Assembly (NCBI RefSeq): GCF_030068505.1
Contig: NZ_JAQOSO010000044.1
Span: forward strand, 1-35,193
DNA: 35,193 bases
Direction: 5' to 3'
Source of the DNA: Roseofilum capinflatum BLCC-M114
Lineage (GTDB): Bacteria > Cyanobacteriota > Cyanobacteriia > Cyanobacteriales > Desertifilaceae
Part shown: positions 1-7,712 of the stretch, piece after piece
Position numbering within the stretch: position 1 is the stretch's first letter
How the letters are laid out: each line of letters opens with the position of its first letter
Translations under genes and position numbers: made by a program
Notes under the pieces: generated by a model
What the model was told of the DNA's origin: nothing
The model's database searches: none
The model's input: only the letters and a program-made list of their open reading frames with translations

Positions 1-52
1 TATTCCCTATTCCCTAGCGCGTTCATGTCCGCGAAGCGGAAAGCGCTATATC
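1..52 (-). repeat. Dispersed palindromic repeat with heptamer tail, copy 1 (truncated by window edge)
   Basis: Bases 1-52 are the exact reverse complement of 35075-35126. The element has a nested palindrome (AGCGC...GCGCT outside, TCCGC-TTC-GCGGA inside) and a tail of GGGAATA heptamers; two heptamers, read as TATTCCC, are visible before the window edge. A shorter relative lacking the inner hairpin lies at 16643-16662. Heptamer short tandem repeats are well known in filamentous cyanobacteria. Confidence 0.8.
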
Positions 53-110
53 AAGTTCGTTGGATTAGTTATATAGTTAATTCAACTAACAGTGAGACAC
101 CAACGAGTAG

Positions 111-239
111 TGGATCGGCAAGCTTAAAATTGGGGGTAAGAGTGTAGGTTGGGTTGAGGAACGAAACCCAACACCCGTCTGACGAAAGTTGGGTTTCACT
201 TCGTTCAACCCAACCTACAGTTTTAAGCTTGCCGGTCCA
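111..239. repeat. Long imperfect palindrome (about 129 bp)
   Basis: The left arm starting at 111 (CGGCAAGCTTAAAA, 116-129) pairs with the right arm ending at 239 (TTTTAAGCTTGCCG, 221-234). A second inner pair is TGTAGGTTGGGTT (about 143-155) with AACCCAACCTACA (about 207-219). No ORF fits inside. It looks like a non-coding MITE-type hairpin repeat. I see no second copy in this window. Confidence 0.65.
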
Positions 240-240
240 G

Positions 241-263
241 TAGGGTGGGCACTGCCCACCTTA
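241..263. repeat. Short GC-rich hairpin
   Basis: GGTGGGCA (244-251) and TGCCCACC (253-260) form an 8-bp perfect stem around one base. It is followed by TTACAAATT rather than a T-run, so it is more likely a dispersed hairpin than a terminator. The rest of 264-351 shows no feature I can support. Nothing in 1-351 looks protein-coding. Confidence 0.4.
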
Positions 264-351
264 CAAATTGACTTAACATCATGTCTCATTTTTATTTAAA
301 GCGCGAATGCTTCCCTGCTTTGCTGATGCACTTATTTGAGTCTATCCTGCA

Positions 352-801
352 TCACATTTTTTTGAGTATATTTTTCACCATGTAGACACTATACGGATCT
401 TCTCCGTAGTCTCCAAAGGGTGGACAATCTACATATCCTAATTGGCGATAGAGAGCGATCGCCTCATATTGATAAATTCCAGTTTCTAACTTTGCCTCGC
501 GAATGCCCAAATTCATCAAATAGTTTTCCATTTCACCCATGAGCATTCGACCTAATCCTTGACCTCTGAACTCTGGCTTCACATACAGGCGCTTCATCTC
601 CCCATAATCATCAAATACTTTCACTGCACCAATTCCCGCTAATTCACCATCCACAAAAGCGCCCATCATGTGGACATTCTCCTGAGAGAGAACCTCAACC
701 GAATCTAAATGATTACTTTCATCAGGATAAAACCCCTGGAGATAGGTATCAAGTTCTGCGATTAGCTCTTGTGCTTGACTTGCTTCAATCACTCTCAGCA
801 T
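352..801 (-). CDS. GNAT-family N-acetyltransferase
   Basis: This 149-residue protein is the usual length for a single GNAT domain. The acetyl-CoA-binding motif A is clear: MKRLYVKPEFRGQGLGRML at about residues 69-87, with the R/Q-x-x-G-x-G/A signature as RGQGLG. The later YEAIALYRQLGY segment (about 111-122) is the motif B helix and strand. The family transfers acetyl from acetyl-CoA to an amine; the substrate (small molecule, peptide or antibiotic) cannot be read from the sequence. It starts 9 nt after the stop of the upstream same-strand gene at 811-1326, so the two are probably co-transcribed. It is intact, with no membrane segment or signal peptide. Confidence 0.9.
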   Translation of the reverse strand: MLRVIEASQAQELIAELDTYLQGFYPDESNHLDSVEVLSQENVHMMGAFVDGELAGIGAVKVFDDYGEMKRLYVKPEFRGQGLGRMLMGEMENYLMNLGIREAKLETGIYQYEAIALYRQLGYVDCPPFGDYGEDPYSVYMVKNILKKM

Positions 802-810
802 GGCTAGGGT

Positions 811-1326
811 TTAGGATGGATTGGGGGCAGTATAGCCTTGCAGACTTTCCGGTTCAAAGGCACGAATGATCGTGGTAGATTCTTCAATTAAACCACTCGA
901 ACCTTGTACCACAATTAGATACTTTCCTTCTCGTAAGCGGTTGCGATAGGGGAGAGCATCGCCACCCCCACTAATTAAGCCGACACCACCGCCGACAAAT
1001 AAAGCTCCTAGTCCACCAGAACCCGCCCCTAAAATACCCCCAACAATATGGTTGCCGACTTCTCCAGCCCAGGCAAAAGTATTGAGTCCAGAAATCACGC
1101 TAAAGGTAACGCCACCAAAAAAACCAAAGGGGATAAGCCATGTTGCCATCAGTCGAGCTTGTTTTTGAGCGGCTTGGTTGGGGTTAATCAGGCCAAACTC
1201 ATCGGCACTTTTGTATCCTTTGCCTAAGATGTTGACTTGGGCAGTGGGTAAGCCTGCTTTTTCTAAGGCACAGTAGACTCCTTCAGCTTGAATGCGATCG
1301 CGCAATACGGCAACTAGATAATTCAT
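811..1326 (-). CDS. Hypothetical glycine-rich membrane-associated protein
   Basis: I do not recognise a characterised homologue. The chosen start is the ATG at 1326, preceded by a GAGAG-type ribosome-binding site, giving 171 residues; an in-frame GTG at 1350 would add eight. The N-terminal third (YLVAVLRDRIQAEGVYCALE...) looks like a small alpha/beta fold of the kind seen in YflT-type stress proteins. The middle is hydrophobic, with glycine-zipper-like runs (GGILGAGSGGLGALFVGGG) that could insert in a membrane. The C-terminus (GKYLIVVQGSSGLIEES) returns to a soluble beta-alpha pattern. It precedes the GNAT gene by 9 nt. The YflT comparison is an impression, not an established assignment. Confidence 0.7.
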   Translation of the reverse strand: MNYLVAVLRDRIQAEGVYCALEKAGLPTAQVNILGKGYKSADEFGLINPNQAAQKQARLMATWLIPFGFFGGVTFSVISGLNTFAWAGEVGNHIVGGILGAGSGGLGALFVGGGVGLISGGGDALPYRNRLREGKYLIVVQGSSGLIEESTTIIRAFEPESLQGYTAPNPS

Positions 1327-1368
1327 CGGCTCTCGATAATTGGACTTCACAGCATGATTAAAGCTCTT

Positions 1369-1419
1369 CCTATGATACCGGTTTACGCCTAAGCTAGTAG
1401 TCGCGATTAACGAAAATTA
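1369..1419 (+). repeat. Partial duplicate of the dapL leader and 5' end, upstream of xisH
   Basis: Bases 1369-1400 match 2166-2197 exactly over 32 bp. Bases 1400-1419 match 2223-2242, the first codons of dapL, with one mismatch. The 25 bases between these two blocks in the dapL copy (2198-2222, including the start-codon area) are missing here. This upstream block is therefore a deleted copy of the dapL leader, separated from the intact copy by the xisHI pair. TATGAT (1371-1376) inside the repeat could be a -10 element. Confidence 0.85.
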
Positions 1420-1428
1420 GCGCAGGTG

Positions 1429-1854
1429 ATGCCCTCTAGAGATGCCATTCATGCTCAGGTTAAAGTTGCCCTACAACAAGAAGGGTGGACAATTACCGAC
1501 GATCCCTATGTTATCTCCTATGGGGAGCGATTTTTATTTGTAGACTTAGGAATAAGCGGACGGTTTATCGGAGCCGAGCGCGGGAGTTACCGCATTGCCA
1601 TAGAGATTAAGGAACTGCGGGGCAAATCGCCTATTGCTGAACTCGAACAAGCCATGGGTCAATATACCCTGTATCGACTACTGTTAGCACAGGTTGACCC
1701 AGAGCGATCGCTCTATCTAGCCGTCAGTACCCAAGTGTACAATGAGCTATTTCAAGAGCCAATTGGCAAACTGGTTATCCGAGACTTGCCACTGAATCTA
1801 TTGATTGTAGATGTGGAAACTGTAGAGGTAAAACAATGGATACCGCAACTCTAA
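1429..1854 (+). CDS. xisH: XisH family protein (element-excision factor homologue)
   Basis: The protein has 141 residues from the ATG at 1429; a GTG directly before it at 1426 is the alternative start. The sequence follows the XisH family: WTITDDPYVI near the N-terminus, then a PD-(D/E)XK-like core with D39 and E59-x-K61 (IAIEIKEL), then a Q-rich helix and LYLAV. In Anabaena, XisH and XisI are needed with the recombinase XisF for fdxN-element excision. Most cyanobacterial homologues, like this one, have no recombinase nearby, and their role is unknown. It overlaps xisI by 19 nt, which implies translational coupling. The pair lies between duplicated copies of the dapL leader. Confidence 0.92.
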   Translation: MPSRDAIHAQVKVALQQEGWTITDDPYVISYGERFLFVDLGISGRFIGAERGSYRIAIEIKELRGKSPIAELEQAMGQYTLYRLLLAQVDPERSLYLAVSTQVYNELFQEPIGKLVIRDLPLNLLIVDVETVEVKQWIPQL

Positions 1855-2156
1855 GAGAGAAAGTCAAACAAGTGATTAGCCAATATGCCCACTTAACCCC
1901 CTCTCATGGGCAAATTCGGCTAGATACTGTTTTTGATGACACCCAAAATCGCTATGCCCTGATGCAAACTGGCTGGAGCCAAGGGCGCAGAGTGCGAGGT
2001 AACTTGATCTACATTACCCTGCAAGATGAGCGTATTTATCTGGAATATGACGGTATGGAACAGGGAATAACTGAGGACTTGCACAATCTGGGTGTACCTT
2101 CTGAGCAGATTGTCCTGGCTTTTTTGCCAGAATCTCCCTTGGCTCTGGCGGGATAA
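1836..2156 (+). CDS. xisI: XisI family protein (element-excision factor homologue)
   Basis: This 106-residue protein has the XisI hallmarks: a helical N-terminus ending in VISQYA, a central VFDDTQNRYALMQTGW segment, then RGNLIYITLQDERIYLEYDG and a C-terminal GVPSEQIVLAFLP. The family is a small alpha/beta protein that accompanies XisH in near-fixed order, as here. It starts 19 nt inside xisH, so the two were probably acquired as one cassette. The nuclease-like XisH beside a small overlapping partner has invited comparison with toxin-antitoxin pairs; that is a hypothesis, not something the sequence shows. The reading frame is intact. It ends just before the second copy of the dapL-leader repeat. 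Confidence 0.92.
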   Translation: MDTATLREKVKQVISQYAHLTPSHGQIRLDTVFDDTQNRYALMQTGWSQGRRVRGNLIYITLQDERIYLEYDGMEQGITEDLHNLGVPSEQIVLAFLPESPLALAG

Positions 2157-2165
2157 ATCCTCTTC

Positions 2166-2197
2166 CCTATGATACCGGTTTACGCCTAAGCTAGTAG
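2166..2197 (+). repeat. dapL leader repeat, intact copy
   Basis: This is an exact 32-bp match to 1369-1400. It lies 23 bases before the dapL ATG, in the leader where a promoter would be expected. Near-identical CTCTTCC bases extend the match leftward to 2160, with one indel. Confidence 0.85.
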
Positions 2198-2219
2198 AAA
2201 GAGTCTCAAGAAAGCCACA

Positions 2220-3455
2220 ATGGTCACGATTAACGAAAATTATCTCAAATTGAAGGCGGGTTATTTGTTCCCGGAGATTGCCCGACGGGTGAAGGTGTTT
2301 GCTGAGTCTAATCCGGATGCTCCGATTATTAAGCTGGGAATTGGGGATGTGACGGAACCTTTGCCGGAAGCTTGCCGCACGGCGATGATTAAGGCAGTAG
2401 AGGAAATGGGCGATCGCGCTACATTTAAGGGATATGGCCCAGAACAGGGGTATGCTTGGTTACGGGAAACCATCGCCCGCCAGGACTTTCAAGCGCGAGG
2501 ATGTGAGATTGATGCCTCAGAAATCTTTGTTTCCGATGGCGGCAAGTGCGATACAGGCAATATTCTCGATATTTTCGGCAAGGATAACACCATCGCCGTC
2601 ACCGATCCGGTTTATCCCGTATATGTAGATACTAACGTCATGGCCGGTCATACCGGGCCAGTTAATGATAAGGGCGAATATGGAGGCTTATTCTATCTGC
2701 CGATTACGGCGGAGAATAACTTTACCGCTAAAATACCGGATCAACCCGTTGATCTAATTTACCTCTGTTTCCCCAATAATCCCACGGGGGCAACGGCATC
2801 GAAGGCTGACCTAAAAGCTTGGGTAGACTACGCTAGAGCCAATGGTTCCGTGATTCTCTTTGATGCAGCCTATGAAGCGTTTATTACCGATCCAGAACTG
2901 CCTCATTCCATTTATGAAATTGAAGGGGCTAGAGAATGTGCGATCGAATTTCGTTCCTTCTCGAAAAATGCCGGATTTACGGGAACGCGATGTGCTTATA
3001 CCGTGGTTCCCAAGAGCTTAAAATCCAAGACTGCCGAGGGTACAGAAGTTACCCTCCATCAACTCTGGAATCGTCGTCAATCTACCAAATTTAACGGCGT
3101 TTCCTACATTGTGCAGCGCGGAGCAGAAGCGGTTTATTCCCCAGAAGGACAAAGCCAAATTCAAGGCTTAATCAAGTTTTACCTGGAAAATGCCCAAATT
3201 ATCCGTCAAAAGCTCTCTGAGGCTGGATTAACCGTTTATGGTGGCGTTCATGCTCCCTATATTTGGGTGAAAACGCCCCAAGGATTGTCGAGTTGGGATT
3301 TTTTTGACAAATTGCTTAATTTGTGCTATGTAGTTGGCACTCCTGGCTCAGGATTCGGTGCTGCGGGAGAAGGGTACTTCCGTATCTCGGCCTTCAACAG
3401 TCGAGAAAATGTGGAAGAAGCCATGAATCGCATTACTGCCAATTTCAAGGTCTAA
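2220..3455 (+). CDS. dapL: LL-diaminopimelate aminotransferase
   Basis: DapL is a PLP enzyme that converts tetrahydrodipicolinate directly to LL-2,6-diaminopimelate with glutamate as amino donor. It is the lysine and peptidoglycan precursor route used by cyanobacteria, plants and chlamydiae. The 411 residues are the usual family length. Visible signatures are IGDVTEPLP (41-49), [10 protein letters not shown] (69-78), [10 protein letters not shown] (105-114), [10 protein letters not shown] (186-195), DAAYEAFI (215-222) and the PLP-lysine loop [12 protein letters not shown] (K249). The start at 2220 retains the expected N-terminal [19 protein letters not shown]. The leader carries the 32-bp repeat that also precedes xisH, so xisHI appears to have been inserted at this gene's 5' end without breaking it. 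The stop codon abuts a MITE-like repeat. Confidence 0.97.
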   Translation: MVTINENYLKLKAGYLFPEIARRVKVFAESNPDAPIIKLGIGDVTEPLPEACRTAMIKAVEEMGDRATFKGYGPEQGYAWLRETIARQDFQARGCEIDASEIFVSDGGKCDTGNILDIFGKDNTIAVTDPVYPVYVDTNVMAGHTGPVNDKGEYGGLFYLPITAENNFTAKIPDQPVDLIYLCFPNNPTGATASKADLKAWVDYARANGSVILFDAAYEAFITDPELPHSIYEIEGARECAIEFRSFSKNAGFTGTRCAYTVVPKSLKSKTAEGTEVTLHQLWNRRQSTKFNGVSYIVQRGAEAVYSPEGQSQIQGLIKFYLENAQIIRQKLSEAGLTVYGGVHAPYIWVKTPQGLSSWDFFDKLLNLCYVVGTPGSGFGAAGEGYFRISAFNSRENVEEAMNRITANFKV

Positions 3456-3456
3456 C

Positions 3457-3619
3457 ATCAAGTCCGGTTAAATAGATGTCATTGCGATCGGAGGGAAGCA
3501 ATCGCTGCTACAATTAGCGAGATGATCGAGATTGCTTCATTCCACTTCGTTCCACTCGCGCTTCGCGCATACTTCGTAAACGCAATGACTTGTTATAGCT
3601 GATTTAGCGGACATGATAT
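3457..3619. repeat. MITE-like palindromic element, copy 1
   Basis: The element is about 163 bp with no ORF. Terminal inverted segments are ATCAAGTCCGGTTAAA (3457-3472) and TTTAGCGGACATGATAT (3603-3619). Nested inner arms are GTCATTGCG/CGCAATGAC (3478-3486 and 3581-3589) and GAAGCAATC/GATTGCTTC (3495-3503 and 3530-3538). A second copy with the same order lies at 31666-31823. TAACAT occurs at both edges (3453-3458 and 3619-3624) and could be a target duplication. The left edge touches the dapL stop codon. Confidence 0.75.
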
Positions 3620-3637
3620 AACATCCTTAAAAATCCA

Positions 3638-3700
3638 GGGAGCGAGACGCTCCCACTCCAGTCAGATCAACCGATTCCAGGAGTGCGGGCATCTTGCCTG
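3638..3700. repeat. Compound hairpin repeat
   Basis: GGGAGCG/CGCTCCC (3638-3644 and 3648-3654) forms a tight 7-bp stem. It is followed by CACTCC (3654-3659), which pairs with GGAGTG (3680-3685). There is no T-run directly after either stem. It resembles dispersed intergenic hairpins of cyanobacteria and may act as an end-of-transcript structure for dapL. Confidence 0.4.
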
Positions 3701-3767
3701 GTTCTCTTTTCCCATTAACTGGATTTGAGATTAGGGCTGACTTTTTTGCCTAGCGTAGGAGCTAGAG

Positions 3768-3790
3768 GTCTTGCACTGCAAGACTTTTTT
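3768..3790 (+). terminator. Candidate rho-independent terminator (+ strand)
   Basis: GTCTTGCA (3768-3775) and TGCAAGAC (3777-3784) form a perfect stem (in practice GTCTTG/CAAGAC with a 5-base loop), followed by six T (3785-3790). It faces rightward, so it could end readthrough from dapL, about 310 nt upstream, before the oppositely oriented tRNA-Phe. Confidence 0.55.
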
Positions 3791-3793
3791 CAA

Positions 3794-3866
<73 letters not shown>

Positions 3867-3966
3867 TTATTTTCAATGCTTAACTAACGTAGCACTAAAT
3901 TCTTGCGGTTGTCAATCCCCTAAAGAGGAAATTTTTAGGGAAAGGCGATCGCCTTCCCCTTCTAAT

Positions 3967-4416
3967 TTAAATCGGGCGTAAGCGAGTTAACTTCAAATTA
4001 AACTGGCCGCCAGACGTTTCCCCAAAGGCGCGTACCCGTACGATATACGTGCCTGACTCAGTAATTCGGGCAAAGAGCAAGGAATTGGTACTGCCATCGG
4101 GCCCATCATCATTTTCAGCCACCGTAGTTCCATCCTCCGCCAGTAGGGTAATAATGGTATCAAACTGATCGGAATACAGATCAATGACCACATTATCGCC
4201 TTCATTCAATTTGACCATATAATCCCGTGCAAACCCTCCTTGGCCAGTAGGAATATCCTTTTGAGAGAGGGTATCGGTAATTTCGTTGGTCGTAGGTAGT
4301 GGTTTGGGATTATAAATTTCTGATTGGGCTTGAGCTACTGTCTGAAGACCGATCGCCATCAACAGGCTGAATACAAAACGAATGCCGCTACCTGGGGTAG
4401 CTATAGAGTTAAGCAT
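3967..4416 (-). CDS. Secreted PPC-domain (pre-peptidase C-terminal) protein
   Basis: This 149-residue protein begins with a short polar stretch, a hydrophobic core (FVFSLLMAIGLQ) and an AQA-type cleavage site near residues 29-31, so it is probably exported. From about residue 65 to 145 it is one PPC-type beta-sandwich. The typical pattern is visible: DYMVKLNEGDNVVIDLYS, then FDTIITLLAEDGT, then ENDDGPDGSTNSLLFARI, then GTYIVRVRAFG. PPC domains usually hang on secreted peptidases and assist export or binding, but here there is no peptidase domain, as in many small cyanobacterial PPC proteins. It lies downstream of the kinase gene on the same strand, 84 nt away. Its substrate or partner is unknown. 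Confidence 0.88.
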   Translation of the reverse strand: MLNSIATPGSGIRFVFSLLMAIGLQTVAQAQSEIYNPKPLPTTNEITDTLSQKDIPTGQGGFARDYMVKLNEGDNVVIDLYSDQFDTIITLLAEDGTTVAENDDGPDGSTNSLLFARITESGTYIVRVRAFGETSGGQFNLKLTRLRPI

Positions 4417-4500
4417 GAAACATCAAGTCAACTGATGGGTGTTCTGTGAACATCTTAAACTAGGCTTTCCGGTAATCGCCAGTGTTCTCTAGGTTTCTAA

Positions 4501-6354
4501 TTAGGTTTCAATATTACCGCGACGAGCGATCGCACACCGGGGAGCAATCCACCAGGGGCCACCCCCATTCCCCCGCAGGTCGCACTGTTCTATCGGCCCT
4601 GCCCCATTAGAAGCCACATGAATGCCTTGTTTTTGGTTGCCATATAACCGGCAGTGCTTCAAACTCAGATTACTCTGTTTGTTGATTTGCACGCCTCGGC
4701 CGCCATTTTGGAAAATCTCGCAGAAGGAGGCGCTACCGTGACCCTGTTCAGACACCAAAATCCCCTCGCGACTCATTTGGGAAACCTGGCAATGTTCTAG
4801 ATTTGCTTCCCCATGGCGATCGATTTTAATCCCAATCCTCTGGCCAGAAATCTGACAAAATTCTAAGCTAGAGCGGCTATATTGGGTAATCCAAACCCCA
4901 TATTGGGGGTCTCCCGTCATCTCACATCGACGTAGGGTAGCATAAGTATTTTTTCCTTTTATATAAACATTGGCCAGTCCCATGGCGTGAATCTTGCACT
5001 CTTCCAGGGTGAGGTTGCCATGGGTAATAGAGATAGCGTAGGGGCTATGGAGCTGTTGACCCATGAAGCGACCGAGGGAGTCGGCCCGGTGAATTTGCGT
5101 CCAGTTGCGATAGTGAAACGTTACCCCCCGAATCAGAGCGCGATAATGCGACCCATCGCTGACGCGATCGCCGACCATCCGCACACAAGGAGCCAATTGA
5201 CTCTCAATAATAATATCGTCCTTATTGCCTTCACCGATAATTTGCAACGGTTTATCGATCCGTAGACTTTCGGCATAAAAACCGGCACGGACTTTAATGA
5301 TGCTATAGGGAAGAGCATTTTTAATCGCCTCATTCAGAGTGCGATAGTTCGCCGCCCCCAGTTTAGCCACCACCAGGGGCGGTGCGTCCAGAAACTCTGG
5401 ATCTTCAGTTTCCGGTTGGGTAAGAGTAGGTAGACCATAGGGACTACTGTTGAGATCGTTGAGGGCTTCTTGGGCCGATTGATAGCGATCGCCGATCGCC
5501 ACCTGAGTCAATTTATCCAACACTCCCCCCAGATTCTCACTGATAGGATTGCCCTCTAATTGACTTTCCCGCCATAACCAGCGCCCTTGACTCGGCTCGT
5601 AGAGGCGATCGGGTTCCACGCCTGTCAACAGACATAAACAAGTCACTCCCAAACTATACAAGTCACTAGCCGGATAGGTTTTACCCGTCAGCATTTGTTC
5701 CAAAGGGGCGTACCCTTGCGTCCCAATGCCCACCGTACCCGTCTGCGCGATCAGAGTTTGCGCCAGTTGCTTAGAAATACCAAAATCAATCAGCACAAAC
5801 CCTTCCGGAACCGATTCTAATCCCTGTCGGAGCATCAAGTTTGCCGGTTTAATATCCCGGTGGATAATCTGCCGGTTATGGATAAATTGCAGCACCGGTA
5901 GCAGTCCTTGCAGTAAGTTGCGAATTTGAGCTTCTGTAAACGGCCCATTTTGCTGCAAACATTGGGCTAAATTCTGCCCAGGGATAAACTCTTGCACTAA
6001 ATAGCGTTGGTTCTCTTCCTGGAAAAAGTCCCATAAACTGGGGATTTGCGGATGGGTATCCAGATGGGTGAGCCGTTCAGCTTCGAGTTCAAACAGGGCG
6101 ATCGCCTTTTCATAAAGCTCAGGGTTCCCTTTCACCTCCGGCAGGGGAACCAAGTGTTTAATCGCACATTTTGCCTCCCCCCGTTCCCGATCCAGAGCTA
6201 AATAGGTACGAGCGCATCCACTGGTATTAGAGATTAATTGATTCACCTGATAACGTCCTTTGAGTAACCCCAAAGCTGACCCACAATTGAGACAAAATTG
6301 GGTTTGGGGCGGATTTTGGGGTTGGGAACACTCCGGGTTGAGGCAGTAGCTCAT
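4501..6354 (-). CDS. Zinc-ribbon Ser/Thr protein kinase fused to a right-handed beta-helix
   Basis: This is a 617-residue three-part protein. (1) Residues 1-26 form a four-cysteine zinc ribbon (C4, C9, C21, C24). (2) Residues 34 to about 300 are a Hanks-type kinase: AIK lysine K66, catalytic loop HRDIKPANL (H165, D167), metal-binding DFG 190-192, activation segment GTQGYAPLEQ (211-220) and DLYSLG (231-236). The glycine loop (ISNTSGCART) is non-canonical, as is common in cyanobacterial four-Cys kinases. (3) Residues about 325-610 form a parallel beta-helix of the pectin-lyase/CASH type, starting AKLGAANYRTLNEAIKNA, with repeated strands such as GILVSEQGHGSASFCEIF. I see no membrane segment, so it is probably cytosolic. 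The beta-helix may bind a polysaccharide, cell-envelope or protein partner; this is inference. Confidence 0.93.
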   Translation of the reverse strand: MSYCLNPECSQPQNPPQTQFCLNCGSALGLLKGRYQVNQLISNTSGCARTYLALDRERGEAKCAIKHLVPLPEVKGNPELYEKAIALFELEAERLTHLDTHPQIPSLWDFFQEENQRYLVQEFIPGQNLAQCLQQNGPFTEAQIRNLLQGLLPVLQFIHNRQIIHRDIKPANLMLRQGLESVPEGFVLIDFGISKQLAQTLIAQTGTVGIGTQGYAPLEQMLTGKTYPASDLYSLGVTCLCLLTGVEPDRLYEPSQGRWLWRESQLEGNPISENLGGVLDKLTQVAIGDRYQSAQEALNDLNSSPYGLPTLTQPETEDPEFLDAPPLVVAKLGAANYRTLNEAIKNALPYSIIKVRAGFYAESLRIDKPLQIIGEGNKDDIIIESQLAPCVRMVGDRVSDGSHYRALIRGVTFHYRNWTQIHRADSLGRFMGQQLHSPYAISITHGNLTLEECKIHAMGLANVYIKGKNTYATLRRCEMTGDPQYGVWITQYSRSSLEFCQISGQRIGIKIDRHGEANLEHCQVSQMSREGILVSEQGHGSASFCEIFQNGGRGVQINKQSNLSLKHCRLYGNQKQGIHVASNGAGPIEQCDLRGNGGGPWWIAPRCAIARRGNIET

Positions 6355-6430
6355 GGATTCAAGTCAAAATTCAAAGGATGTTTTTGTATTGTACCTGTAG
6401 GGGCAAGTTCACCCGATGTTTGCCCGGCAA

Positions 6431-6469
6431 TAATAGAAAACAAGCCTGTGGTACTTCAGCAGGCTTGTT
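6431..6469 (-). terminator. Rho-independent terminator of the sigma-factor gene
   Basis: AACAAGCCTG (6439-6448) and CAGGCTTGTT (6460-6469) form a perfect 10-bp stem with an 11-base loop. Read on the minus strand, the stem is followed directly by TTCTATTA after the stem's own TT, giving a T-rich tail. It sits 56 nt beyond the sigma gene's stop. Confidence 0.8.
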
Positions 6470-6524
6470 GAGAGGGAGAATCAATGGATTAGGGCAGGCT
6501 AGATCTCTATAACAGCTAGAGACT

Positions 6525-7481
6525 CTAACTCGCGATGTACTCACGCATATCCGCTTTGCGCTTGCGTAACTTACCCAGAGCTTCCCGTTCAATTTGACGG
6601 ACGCGCTCACGACTAATATTGAGCCGATCGCCGATTTTAGCTAGGGTCATGGATTGACCACTTTCTAACCCAAACCGCAAGGATAAAACTTGCTGTTGTT
6701 GGGGCGTTAAATCGGCCATCATTTGCTCTAATTCCGCTCGCAGAGAAGTATTCATGGTGAAATCCTCTGGAGATGGCCCAGTATCTTCCAAAAGCTCGCC
6801 CAATTCTGTATCCTGGTTATCTCCCACGCGCAAATCTAGGGATAAAGGAAGGCGAGAGCGCTCTAAATATTCCCGCACTTGTTTGGGTGTTAGATCGAGT
6901 TCTTCGGCTAACTCGTTAATGGTTGCCGATCGCCCCAAGGTTTGGGACAATTGCCGTTGAGCTTTCTTGATCTTATTGAGTTTTTCGGTAATATGAATCG
7001 GTAAGCGGATGGTGCGTCCTTTTTCGGCGATCGCCCGTGTAATCGCTTGGCGAATCCACCAATACGCATAGGTAGAGAACCGATATCCTTTCGTGGGGTC
7101 AAACTTTTCTACTCCCCGTTGCATTCCAATGGTTCCCTCTTGGATCAAGTCCAACAAGTCTACATTACGCTTAATATACTTCTTGGCTACTGAAACCACC
7201 AGACGCAGATTCGCCTCCACCATTTTCCGTTTGGCTCGCTCTCCTTGGGCGATCGCCACCTTCAATTGATCCACAGACACATCAGCCGCTTTCGCCCATT
7301 CCTCTAAGCTCGGTTCCCTGTCGGTGTCTTTGGCTAAAGTATCTTTGGTTTCCTGAAGATCGGTTAAACGCTTCACTTGCTTACCCAAGGTAATTTCCTC
7401 CTCGTGAGTAAGCAGAGGAACACGGCCAATTTCGCGAAGATAAGCACGAACGGGATCGGTAGGTTTTTGGGGGGTTTTCAT
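6525..7481 (-). CDS. Group 2 RNA polymerase sigma factor (RpoD-like, SigB/SigD type)
   Basis: This 318-residue sigma-70 protein lacks the long region 1.1 of the primary sigma, which is typical of cyanobacterial group 2 factors. Region 1.2 is [20 protein letters not shown] (residues 9-28). Region 2 is seen as [31 protein letters not shown] and [15 protein letters not shown]. Region 3 begins after [17 protein letters not shown], and [18 protein letters not shown] links to region 4. Region 4.2 is the [21 protein letters not shown]. Group 2 sigmas direct stress, carbon/nitrogen, light or stationary-phase genes. The sequence does not let me choose among the SigB, C, D and E names. A clean terminator follows, and a small membrane ORF lies 81 nt upstream on the same strand. 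Confidence 0.95.
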   Translation of the reverse strand: MKTPQKPTDPVRAYLREIGRVPLLTHEEEITLGKQVKRLTDLQETKDTLAKDTDREPSLEEWAKAADVSVDQLKVAIAQGERAKRKMVEANLRLVVSVAKKYIKRNVDLLDLIQEGTIGMQRGVEKFDPTKGYRFSTYAYWWIRQAITRAIAEKGRTIRLPIHITEKLNKIKKAQRQLSQTLGRSATINELAEELDLTPKQVREYLERSRLPLSLDLRVGDNQDTELGELLEDTGPSPEDFTMNTSLRAELEQMMADLTPQQQQVLSLRFGLESGQSMTLAKIGDRLNISRERVRQIEREALGKLRKRKADMREYIAS

Positions 7482-7562
7482 AGGTCTGCGTCTTGGGTTG
7501 ACAACAATGGATAGCTAGTTCAAGAACTAGGAACTCTCAATCGACTCACTAAGCAAGGGAAA

Positions 7563-7712
7563 TTAAGCCTCATCTGTTCTCACAGGAATGGGAACGGTTT
7601 CCGCTTCTGGGTTAGATTCCGATTGATTTTCAATCAGGCGTTGGGCTTCGCTCAGAACAAGGATAAGACCTACAACAGATGTGGCTGTGACTAAGATTAG
7701 TTCGCTTGTCAT
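7563..7712 (-). CDS. Putative small single-pass membrane protein (49 aa)
   Basis: ATG (7712) to TAA (7563) encodes 49 residues. The N-terminus is hydrophobic (LILVTATSVVGLILVL, about 5-20), a plausible transmembrane helix. An acidic, polar tail follows (SEAQRLIENQ, then a P/E-rich end). I know no named family. In its favour are the clean amphipathic layout, its position in an otherwise empty 600-bp gap, and the same orientation as the sigma gene that starts 81 nt downstream. Against it are the lack of a strong ribosome-binding site and its small size. A 16-bp palindrome (7515-7530) lies between it and the sigma gene. Confidence 0.5.
   Translation of the reverse strand: MTSELILVTATSVVGLILVLSEAQRLIENQSESNPEAETVPIPVRTDEA

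Noticed and set aside
1429-2156. A complete developmentally excised element (fdxN-like) around xisHI
   Set aside because: There is no XisF-type recombinase, and the flanking direct repeats are explained by the duplicated dapL leader rather than excision borders.
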